The notes below the pieces were generated by a model. That model saw nothing but the letters and a program-made list of their open reading frames with translations. It was not told the origin of the DNA and did no database searches. A DNA stretch of 64,000 nucleotides from Hemerocallis citrina (lineage: Eukaryota; Streptophyta; Magnoliopsida; Asparagales; Asphodelaceae), in the NCBI GenBank assembly GCA_017893485.1, contig CM030367.1:87432910-87496909 (forward strand), given 5' to 3'. Shown piece by piece: positions 54,569-64,000 of this stretch. The position numbers were made by a program, and so were the translations under genes. The first letter of the stretch is position 1; every line of letters starts with the position of its first letter.

Positions 54569-57500
54569 TGTAACCCCTATTTTATTTTTTTGTATTTCTT
54601 AGTATTATTATTTATTGTATTCTTCATATTCTCTGCTGAACCATGTAATTTGATTATTTAATAATGGAATTCATTATTTGTTTCGACTCAATTTTGTCTC
54701 CCAATCTATTTAATTTTTTTGCTGAAGATTTCGTTGATTCATCCTATTAAAATTTTGTGTATTGATATCCTCAGTTAGTCTATTTATTAATCCTATTTTA
54801 TTTATTTATTCTCTCCCCTATTGGATCTAAACCCCTACTATTTTCCCTATTGGATTCCGACCTGAAACCCGCAAACCCAACATCCCTACCCTATTCCCTA
54901 TAAATACTAACTATTCTTTAACCCTAATTAACCCCATCTTAATCACCCTCAGCCACCTCCTAATCTTTCCCTATTCATCGTCTCCCACCTCTGTCTTGCG
55001 CCAAGACAAAAGCCCCCGCCACCCATCATCGAACCACCCTCATCATCTCGACCACTGCAGCCTACTGTCTTCGCCCTCGCTGCACACCTCCACCATCACC
55101 CTATCCACATCACCTCCTTCAACCTCCATCCGCCTTCATCCTCGACTGCTGCCACCCATCACCGTCGACCCTCACCACAACCATCCACCTCGACTCCTCC
55201 CACGACCGCAGCACCACCCCCTAGCCCCTGTTTCCTCCCCTAGTTGCCGCTCCACCGAACCCCCCATCGCCTTCCTCTGTTTTCTTCCAAAACAAAGGGC
55301 CGCCATCGCTGCCTCTTCCTCTGTCCATCGTCAATTGCAGTAGTCCTTCTGCCACCACACTGCAATCGGCCTGCCGTTAGCCGCCAGCCGCTGCCCTCAT
55401 TAGTCGGCGCACCGTACACACTCCCTGCCGTTGCTGTCTTGCGCTTTTGCTGTTTGCTGCTTGTGATTGATCGCTGTTTGCCATTTTGGATCTGCTATTT
55501 TCTGTTCATTGTTTGCTGTTTTGAATTTGCTGTGTGCTGTTTTTCTGCTGTCTGCTGTTGCTGTGTATGGAGTTGCTGCTGTGTTCGCATGCATGTAGTT
55601 TACATGTGCTTCATCGACGTCGGGATTCTTAGCCCGTTATTCTTTTCATATTCGGATTAACCGTCTAAAAGACAAGTATCCCTTGAACTAGCTTATTTTT
55701 CTTGTTCAAGAACTCTTTTGATTCTCGCAAGTAGATATTGATTATTATCGTATTATTATACTATTCATCTTCCGCTGAGTATATTGAGGGTTTACACGAG
55801 CTAACCCAAGATATTCTTGACTTCGTGCCATCATCTTTGACTTGAACCCTAGTCCCTATTGCACATTACATATGCACATTATATATGAAAACAACTAGAT
55901 CCATGTTATAGAATTGTTTGATGATTAGAATGTTCCCGACTGGATATTATTTCCATGAATTAATTTTCCTGATTGTAAAATGCATCGTTAATCTTTAAAT
56001 TTGCATGTTAATCACCAAATAGAAATTTTGTTAATTAATTTCCATGCTATTGCATGCTTGTGTGATGAAAATATTGCCAATTCATGTTAAATTATTTTCT
56101 GGCCTGCTGTATACTTCTTTTTGTATCAAACTTTCGAACTTGCTACTGTAGTAATTTGAATTAACTTCGTAAACATAAATTGTAGCCCCATGTGTCTACC
56201 TTCCAGAACATTCAACGAAATTGAATTACGATTTATAATCTGCTAGATATCTGACTTTTAGTACTGCTAGGTCTGGATTTTCAGATTCACAATTATATTC
56301 GTATCATCCAGATTTATTAATAAGAAGAACATGTTAACAGTAAAATTAAAATGTGAAATTAATTTGGATGAGACTAGAAATGTGTAGGAATCACCCTGAA
56401 TTTTTGTGGAATTATTTGATAAGTATTCAGTCCTGATTCATATATGTGAACACAATCTATAACCTGCTATCTGAACATTAAATCTGTAAATAATAATAAT
56501 TTGAACCCAGTTTCTGTGATTTTTATATATCGTGTGTATATTCCCTGGAATCGATAGAGAGTCTAGTTTCTAGAACTTCTGACGGATCCAGATTTGCTTT
56601 TCTGTAGCAGCGGAAATATCTGTTTTTGTACAGTAACGTCATGCTATCCAGATTGTATGAATTATATTGATTTAATATAAATATTTCTTGCCTTGCACGT
56701 AACGAATAGAGTTAGTCACACATAGCATGACACAACATTGATATCTTCTTGCATGCTCACAATGGATGAAATAAAATATTAACAAGCTGGGGTATTAAGG
56801 GTTGACTTGGTAGTGAACAATCGGAGACTGTACTCGATAGGGGTCACTTGCCAGTTATTCCCATAAATTCCCGTTATTCCCGTTCAATCCTATAAATTCC
56901 CATCATTCCCGCAAATTCTGGTTTACTGGGCCGAGTACATGATCCGTAGAATTTACCATCACAGTCTAAAACGTTCACTTGTTTGTATGCACCAAACCTG
57001 TGGAATGGGACGCAGTACTATGTGCATTAAATAGGTCAATAAAATAAATAATAACCCTTACTTGACATTTCATGCTTGATCCCGTATACTGTCATCGATA
57101 TTGATCTTGAATTGACATTATTAATTATTGCATGGTTAAATATAACCCTTGACATTATTGCCAATCCTTGCTTTTGTTCTTGACTTTGATCCAGTCCTTC
57201 ATTCTTGATATACCATGCCTCTTATTGTTCTCTGTTTTCACTACTTGCTGTCCATGACTTGCTCTAAGGACATTATTTTCTCTATTTTTAGATCACGAGT
57301 TTACAAGTACTGAAGGAGTAATACCAGAAGAAATTGGTGAGCAACGATTTTAGAATATGGAGCCCAATAATTGATTGCTTGAATTATCTTTATGCTATTT
57401 TCCCCTTTGAACATTGTTATTGATTTTGTACTTTGTTTTGGACTTCGTAGACCCGAAGTTTGTTTTATCCCAGATGTTGGATATTATGTTTTGAATTATT

Positions 57501-57672
57501 TCATTTATATTGAAGTTGTTCTTTGTTTATGTGATTATATTCTTTTGCGTGGTTGTAATTGTTGTTTATGTTGTTGAGTTCGACTGGTACAACTTATGGA
57601 TGGTGTTTACATCATTCGCTGGGCCTTCGTTACGTACTCGTATTCCTGTATTTTAGGAAGCGGGGCGTGACA
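54569..57672 (+). mobile_element. Solo LTR, type B (3104 bp), in Tekay 3' LTR
   Basis: Starts TGTAACCCCTATTTT, ends AAGCGGGGCGTGACA; perfect TSD GGAGT at 54564-54568 and 57673-57677. TATA box TATAAATA at 54899-54906 is followed by a C-rich leader (54920-55360) as in the solo LTR at 14843. ORFs in the leader (54996-55660) look like chance ORFs. No internal domains. Confidence 0.92.
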
Positions 57673-57731
57673 GGAGTAAATATTCTGGTGTTGTGTCTCT
57701 TATTTCTATTATTGAAATTCGGGGCGCTACA
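57673..57731 (+). mobile_element. Tekay 3' LTR, part 3 (terminus)
   Basis: Last 54 bp of the LTR after the TSD copy, ending GGGGCGCTACA, followed by TSD CAAAG (57732-57736). Confidence 0.9.
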
Positions 57732-57736
57732 CAAAG

Positions 57737-59989
57737 TTCTTACAATTATTTAAGATAGTTAATTCAGAAATTGAATTTTGTATGTTACAACTAAAGCTAT
57801 TACTTTGGTTTATCAAAATAATTTATATTTTGAGTTGCAATACTTAGCTGGAAGTTTATCATGGTATTCAATCAAAACTAAATATCCAAGAGACTTATCT
57901 TAGATTTTGAAGAACTTCCTAATATTTACAAAGTTTCATGTTCTCAGATTTCTGCGCACAGTTGCAGTATACCAAACTTCCTGCTGCTACAGATTTCTTA
58001 TTGGGGTGTATGACCCTAGTTTCGAAGGAGACTCGAAGATCAAGAAGTTCTATTCAAAAGTCAGTTGATGATTTATCCATTTTTAAGGTCAAAACTAGCC
58101 CACAATGTCCTTGTATATGCAGTCCAGATTCAACAATGTTCTAAACGGGTGTCGATATGATTTGTGTCCGATTCAGAGCTAAACGGTTTGGGTTTTCTGT
58201 AGTAGCTTGCCTGGTGAGGTCAAAAAATAGTTAGGGTTCGTTTAAAGTTCAAACTCCAAGTGGCTCGAGTCTGCTTCAGTTTGGGATCCAAAGGCAGGAC
58301 CAGTTCGATCTGGCTTGGTCGAGGAGAGGATCGGTCGGATTTGATTAGGTTGGTTGGTAGCGCCGGGTCAGATCGGGTTATAAGCGAGTTCGGGTTGGAT
58401 CTTGTATGGATATGGGCCCAGTTCTCGTGCAACTCGGGAAGAAGAAAGAGGAGCATCGACAGCAGCAGCCGCAGCGAAGCAGCGGTGACCGATGGCTGCA
58501 TCGGCAATCGGAGGTTGTCCCAGAGGCAGCAACCCTTAGATTTCAAAGTTCCCCCCAACGTCGATGAAATATCATGCTTTCGGATTTCTGCGCGCAACTG
58601 AAGTATAACGAACTTTCCCAGATCTACAGAGATCCTATTGGAGTGTATGACTCCTAATTTCGAAGTAGACTCAAAGAACTACAAGTTTCGTTCATAAATC
58701 ATTTCACAATTCATTTGTATTCAGAGCCAAAATGAGACCACAATGTCTCAAACTGTCCCAGCCCAGATTCAACCATGATCAAAACAACCGTGGATCTGTT
58801 TTTGGGTTAGGGTCTGTCCTTAATGGTTTGGTTTGGCGGTTGGATGGAGACCGAAAACTGAGAAGGAGGGCAGCTAGGGCTTTTGGTATCCTAGCATAGC
58901 AGCGGTGGACGATGGGGTGACAATTGGCATGGGGCGAGATCTGATCGGAGAACTAGATCTGTGTTTTCCCAAAGGCGGTGCCAATGTGTTGCTTCTTTTT
59001 TAAGTGTGGGATCAATCAGAAGATGAGTTCGAATTTTGAGGGGATAAACAAATATCTATCAGTTAATATTGATTGTGAAATATGATTGCGAACTCATTGT
59101 TGTGAATCTGAGCCTTTGAGAGTGCTTTGATATGGATTGGACTGCTGAGATATCGCCGGCGAACCTGCACAAAGTCTAAAACACTAGGGTGGACCCCAAC
59201 GAAAGATCTTTCGACTCTCAAGTCAGTACTCAGGAAAAGAGTAAAGTTTTGGTGGCAAAATATTGATTACTTGACCATGATGGAGGTGGGGAGTACTTAT
59301 AGCCTAGGTGTCTGCTCCCAAGATAGACTTGAAAAGTATATTTTTAGTTTAAACTGTAGATTCTCTTGGAAAACGGATAAAGTTAGTTGCTCTTCTTATT
59401 GAAGAAAGAGTTAGTTGATAACTCTATTACAGATAAATGATTTGATTGATAGCTTTCAATTAGCTAGGAGTCCTCTTATTGGGTTGCTATGACATGCCAA
59501 TATTGAAAGCCTAGTAGAGTTAATGGGCCTGGAGACAGCCTAAATTCCTCTTGCGAGCTTTTAGTCTTTGAAATTATCCTTCTGCCCCTTGAAACATTGA
59601 GATGCATGCCCATATTTTATGGCCTTAATTTGCTACAATTTTTACCCACATCATGTATATGTTGATCTCATATACATGATGTTCAGTTTATGTTGATCTC
59701 ATCCCAACCCGGGCGGAGCCGGACCAATTATTTTATTTTATTTTTTAATAACTTGTTTAACTTTTTTTTCTCACTTTCTATTAACAAATAAAATAGATAA
59801 AAAAACTTATAATATTTTAGGAAATTCCAATGTACAAGAACCACAATTATAAAAAGCATGTATTATTTTTCTCTGGTGTTGATGTCTGGAATGATTTACA
59901 AGGGTCAAAATAATATTAAAAAACATGTAATACATACAAACTAGAATATTACATGGTAAAGGGGCGATCTTGAGGTTGAGATAGCTGGT
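57737..59989. repeat. Unassigned dispersed repeat with an internal 630-bp-spaced duplication
   Basis: No convincing gene on either strand. A block of about 115 bp at 57936-58050 recurs at 58573-58690 (ATTTCTGCGC, TTGGGGTGTATGA/TTGGAGTGTATGA, TTTCGAAG). The GC-rich part at 58260-58560 has overlapping chance ORFs on both strands. The part near 59190-59230 (CTTTCGACTCTCAAGTCAGT) resembles a block common in plant LTRs, so this may be a degraded retroelement. Family not determined. Confidence 0.45.
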
Positions 59990-62100
59990 GGTTAGATTAA
60001 AGAATGGTCATTGGATTACTGTCGTGCACCTCAACTTAACATAAACCTAGGATTTCATTGCCCTAAATTTCCTAGTGAGCTTCCATTGAAATAATCTTCA
60101 ATCTTCATTCTTCAGGAGTCAGTGAGATAAAGTCTTCATTTTTCGAAAGTTCGTTTTCATTCTTCGTCTTCCGGAGTGTTGCTACCTCTTGAGCCGTCTT
60201 GTATTTCTTGAGTCCTTTGCTCCACTTTTATCCAATCTTCCAAAAAAGAATAGGATATGAACCTTCATTGTTTTCCCACCTTGTTAACACATCAAACTTG
60301 TGTTCAAATGGCAGTGAAGGTTGTGCATTATACCAATGGAATTCATTAGGTGAATTTGTCTTTGGTTTTTAAAGATTGAATAAGATTCTATACATCAATT
60401 GTTGTATCTTCAAATGCAATCCTCTTACATCTGGAAGAAGATGATATTGTACTTGTTTTATTTTGAATTTGAAAAGTACATGCAAATTTTCTATCATAAC
60501 TATCATATATATTATCTAATATTGACTCAAATTTAATTGTAATTTCTCATGATCATAAGAAACATCTCAAACCATACTATAAAAATAAAACAATCAAATT
60601 CTTTGTATCATCTAACTTCTTACGAAGATCATTTACACTAGCAACACAATACAAAATAGGAATATGATGAAAATATTTCATATATTTATAGTAAGCAGGA
60701 ACATAGGAGTATTGCATTATTTGTTCAAAAGTTTTTATCATACTAACTATTGTAGGAAAAATACATTACAAGTGGACTCATAAGATATTGTAAATTTAAG
60801 GGTTGTCTTTTCAAAAGGTTGTAAAATTTTTAACAAACTTTCGGCAAATTCCCAAGATTATTCATTTATGCCAAAGTTTTCCATATTTTTTGCAATACAA
60901 AATTATTTATAACTGTTTTTTTTATCTACTAGCAACAATAAGTAGGTTGTAAGTAGAACTTCATCTATGTTTAACCTCTTTAGGGAATTTTTAATTTTAT
61001 TCCCTAAAGCTTTCACCATTGTTGCAATTCTTGAAGATTAGGACCACTCAAATCTATGAAATGCATACAATATCTTATTGCACTCATATATGGTTCGGAT
61101 ATCTTCAATGCATCTTGCATACACAAGTTGAGAATATGACATGCACATGTGACATGAAATATTTCAGGCTCTAGAGGATTAAATGACTGAATTAATAAAA
61201 AACCGCCGTTTTATTATTGGATGCATTATCAAGACTAATAAAAAAATTATCTTGAGTAGTGCATGTTTGTATAATTTATGATGCGATAGCTGCACCATTA
61301 TGGGGATACATCAAATATCTAAATTGTATGATTCTCTTTTAAATGATCCAATTAGTATCAATCCAATAACAAGTTACGCACATCATTTGAGCATCGCTAC
61401 AACCCTTCCAACAGTCACTAGTTAGTGTAACCTTTCAAGTTAAAGAATACAAAATATCAATTAAAAAATTCTTTAAGCTCTTCATAGATTTTAAAACAAT
61501 CAGATTTTTAACTGTGTTTCTAGGAATTTGTTTGTAATGGGAGTTTAGAGCTGTTTGGTTAAATGTCTCTAGGTTCCTACCATCGAAATAATAAAATGGT
61601 TACTCATCCTTAATAACGACTCTAGTCATTTCCTTACGTACGAGAACATGATCATAACTATAACTATTTACATGACCGGTCCTAGGGGTTGACTTTTTGT
61701 CAGGTAAGATGATTCTAATAGGTCCGGGTGTGATCTTGCTAAGTGGTGTTAAGTGTACTCGTCTCTGTACCCACATTCCATTTGTGAGCGATTTTACACT
61801 TCTTACATACCTTACTTCCCTATTTCGGATTGGACTGAGATGGAATATATGTAAATTGTTTGTGGACTTTGGAAGTTTGTTCTCTATGTTTTGGGAAGAA
61901 GAAGTGCTATTAGTGTCTTGTGTTTGGATATCTTCAACAGGAATTTCATCATCATTGTGTTGAAGACTGGAATGGTGAAACTTGGGAAACTCGGGAATAC
62001 TATCAAACTCTCTAATACTATCGATATCTAATTGTGGAACATAACCAGTACGAGATGTATTGGTAGATTCTTGTCCACTTGGGCTACATGAATGATGATG
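59990..62100 (-). pseudogene. hAT-family transposase relic
   Basis: Minus-strand, frame-broken. From right to left: N-terminal SSCSPSGQESTNTSRTGYVP-like region (near 62080); a BED-type zinc finger CKKCKIAHKWNVGTETSTL near 61740-61810; core blocks KVTLTSDCWKG-like and MMCVTCYWIDTNWII near 61330-61440; FFISLDNASNNKTAVF near 61200-61245; EIFHVTCACHILNLCMQDAL near 61100-61170; and the C-terminal dimerisation signature FDVLTRWENNEGSYPILF near 60250-60305. These are the hallmarks of hAT transposases. More than ten stops and shifts make it inactive. No terminal inverted repeats or 8-bp TSD were found. Confidence 0.75.
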
Positions 62101-62132
62101 CTATTAGTGTATGAAAATTATAAATTTGATAT

Positions 62133-64000
62133 TGTAACACACCGAATTCCAAAAACAACTGAATTCGAGATTTCCATAGGATCTTTTCGTCTCATTCGGT
62201 ACAATTTTACAAAGAATTGAAAATTTTCTATTTTACATCAGAGTTACATGAGATTTTACACTTCACATTTTACAGCGGAAGCATATAACACAATAATTTA
62301 CATGTAATGACAGTGGAAGCAATTTACATCATTTAAATAAATGTACATCAATAATGAATAATTTGTAAGCATCAGTTCTCCTTTCAATTTTATCAAGCCA
62401 TTTATCCTGCATACAAAACTGTGGGCACGTCAGTTTATTCAATCGACGAAAATTATACATGGTCATCCTCTCTATGCCAGAAACAGTATAACGATCCTCA
62501 TTTCTTATCATTTCTTAACAAATCATAAACTTGTTCACATATCAAATTAAAGGAAATACCCTATTGATATCGTGTTGTGATTGTGCACTTAATCCTTAAT
62601 GCAATTATTTATATTATATGACACTAATGCGCACTTGTTCAGATTCTATGCATCCCATACTACATAGGTCCGAGGGCAAGCCCTTAATCGTACTTCATCT
62701 TGTAGGGTTCAATCCATCGTCATGACTTAATCTACTACTGTAACTACGGTAAGTATCATAGATGTTTTCCGACATACGAACTCATATCTAGGCACCCTGG
62801 AGGGAATCCCAACACACTGACACATGACTTATCATGCAGGCATCCTGTGGTAATTCAGCTCCTACCGTAGACATGACACCACCCGCAGTCGCCAAACATC
62901 CCACGAGCGTCGCCACCGGGACGGTACTCTGGAGCAGTATCCACGCCCTATCATGACTCATCATGGGACATCCTGGGATACGCTCTCGCCGCCAATCCAA
63001 TGGCCCTCATACTCAATGTTTTTCTCTTACTTTCATCACATCTTCACTATGTATCTAGTCCTTATTTTATTAGAATCATGAACAAAATCAAAGCTCTAGA
63101 GTTAGCCTCTCTACTATACTGAACTTAATCATTCATTCAACATGACCAACCTTGGTCTTTCTTTTTCATTTCATTTATTTCCAATTGCCGGTGTGAGACT
63201 TAGCTACTCTTTTGTTTCAATTTCAATTCACAATTACCAAAATTGAGCGTTACCAGCTCATGAGTTCATTTTCATAATCTCAATAGATTTTCCTTTTCCA
63301 TGTCCATAACTTTCACATTCGTACAACTTTCATAAATTCAAATAAATGATTCGCTTCATTTCAGGTATAAATTCATGCAAAGACAAATAGAGCTTACTTA
63401 AATTGTCACAACCAATAATCATTCAACATAAGATTCATAATCTTTACCATAAAACAATTCATAGAATTTCTGAGATATCAAAAGTGATCTGGACAGTCGA
63501 CTTAGAGCTTATCCAGTCGACTTGTTCAGTCGAAGAAAGTTCTTCAATAACCGCTCGAAAGAGTCGACTGCTGCACATGGCCAGTCGGCTGTTCCGCAGC
63601 GTTCAAAATCTAAATATCATGTACGGGGCAGTCGACTGTCATTCAAACCAGTTGGCTGTTCTACAGAGTTCAATTATACAACTTTTCAAATTCGGTACGG
63701 TCGACTGTTACATACATTCGGTCGACTGAACAGGGTAAATTTTCAAATTAAGGGGTCATCTCTCCCTTCTGTTCTTCATTTAGAACACAGCATTTTATTC
63801 AATTACAGTACGTTCAAATGCCAACATAAACATGTGATTCTTATCTATTCACCATCATCATAACATAGTTTATGATTAAATGTAAATTTCACATACTAAT
63901 ATTTTCTTTTCTCCAATGAGATACTAAACATACATTTTTCCTTTACTCATCATTTATCTACGAAGATGAATATTATTCTAATTTAGCATGCTAGAAAATC
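62133..64000 (-). mobile_element. LTR of the left-edge family, inverted, running off the window
   Basis: On the plus strand it begins TGTAACACACCGAATTCC, the complement of an LTR 3' terminus. It shares with 1-2542 the palindrome cluster, hairpin (62428-62448), TGCCCACAG block, and a repeated segment around GACGCTCGTGGGATGTTTGG. No primer-binding site lies outside its left end, so it is a 3' LTR of a minus-strand element or a solo LTR. Flanking bases left of it are GATAT (possible TSD, partner outside the window). Confidence 0.85.
63494..63728. repeat. Paired GTCGAC palindromes, inverted LTR copy
   Basis: CAGTCGACTG or close variants start near 63494, 63514, 63561, 63582, 63629, 63649, 63698 and 63719. 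Within-pair distances are 20 or 21 bp. Four pairs here against three in the left LTR. Confidence 0.85.

Larger units (their letters stand above)
39427..57736 (+). mobile_element. Tekay/Del-type chromovirus (Ty3/Gypsy) with two solo LTRs in its 3' LTR
   Basis: The element proper is 39432-57731, TSD CAAAG at 39427-39431 and 57732-57736. It has long LTRs (about 3.1 kb), an acidic ORF, gag with a zinc knuckle, protease, RT, RNase H, integrase and a C-terminal chromodomain. This combination fits the Tekay (Del) chromovirus lineage. The 3' LTR lies in three pieces: 47904-48581, 52125-54568 and 57673-57731 (each later piece starting with a TSD copy). Native length is about 11.6 kb. The PBS is half deleted and the RT and integrase catalytic residues are changed, so it is dead. 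Confidence 0.9.

Noticed and set aside
54996..55660. ORFs of 115 and 138 codons on the plus strand
   Set aside because: C-rich leader of the related type B solo LTR; Pro/Ser/His- then Cys/Phe/Val-rich products typical of simple sequence, no conserved motif.
58260..58601. 113-codon plus-strand ORF and 125-codon minus-strand ORF
   Set aside because: Overlapping opposite-strand ORFs in GC-rich repeat DNA, without motifs.
62788..63000. 70-codon minus ORF similar to the 80-codon plus ORF at 1712-1954
   Set aside because: The similarity comes from the shared LTR sequence; the frame is short, lacks a domain and includes a repeat, so a conserved protein is not supported by two copies.

Overview
This window is plant nuclear DNA made almost entirely of nested LTR retrotransposons; no intact host gene is visible. 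The plant assignment rests on the element types: a Tat-lineage Ty3/Gypsy element with a second RNase H and an antisense accessory gene, a Tekay/Del-type chromovirus with a chromodomain, a Ty1/Copia element primed by initiator tRNA-Met, and a degraded hAT transposase. All coding regions are broken by stops and frameshifts. The species cannot be named from this sequence.

The insertions can be ordered because each is bounded by a 5-bp target-site duplication (TSD) that I could locate. (1) A Tat element, 4531-39131 (TSD CTGTC), carries 5' LTR, gag, protease, RT, RNase H, a second RNase H, integrase, a 2.4-kb tandem array, and then antisense genes with their own promoter-like region. (2) Into it inserted a solo LTR (14843-18805, TSD CCTGT/CCTGC) and a Copia element (20952-37105, TSD TCGGC); the Copia element split the antisense gene. 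(3) Into the Copia inserted two solo LTRs, 23670-26590 (TSD AGGTG, minus orientation) and 27189-31970 (TSD CAAAG, an unusually long 4.8 kb). (4) A Tekay-type chromovirus, 39432-57731 (TSD CAAAG), lies 295 bp beyond the Tat TSD. Its 3' LTR is interrupted by two more solo LTRs, 48582-52124 (TSD ATTTT) and 54569-57672 (TSD GGAGT). Removing nested insertions and the extra TSD copies gives native lengths of about 14.5 kb (Tat), 8.4 kb (Copia) and 11.6 kb (Tekay).

The left edge (1-3398) is a chromovirus-like LTR, primer-binding site and small acidic ORF, joined directly to a fragment of a second LTR. At 3571-4425 there are AT-rich and 52-bp tandem repeats. The right part (57737-62132) holds unassigned repeats and a minus-strand hAT transposase relic. 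At 62133-64000 an LTR of the same family as the left edge lies in the opposite orientation.

The most interesting signals are in the LTRs and accessory ORFs. They are: paired 10-bp palindromes spaced 20-21 bp apart in both edge LTRs; a hairpin conserved in eight LTR copies, with partial covariation; an acidic coiled-coil ORF upstream of gag, preceded by splice-acceptor-like sequence; an antisense Tat gene whose reading frame is restored exactly across the Copia insertion; a Pol III-like A/B box embedded in an LTR; and RT catalytic Asp-to-Asn changes in both Gypsy elements. I see no confirmed new biological system; these are candidates.
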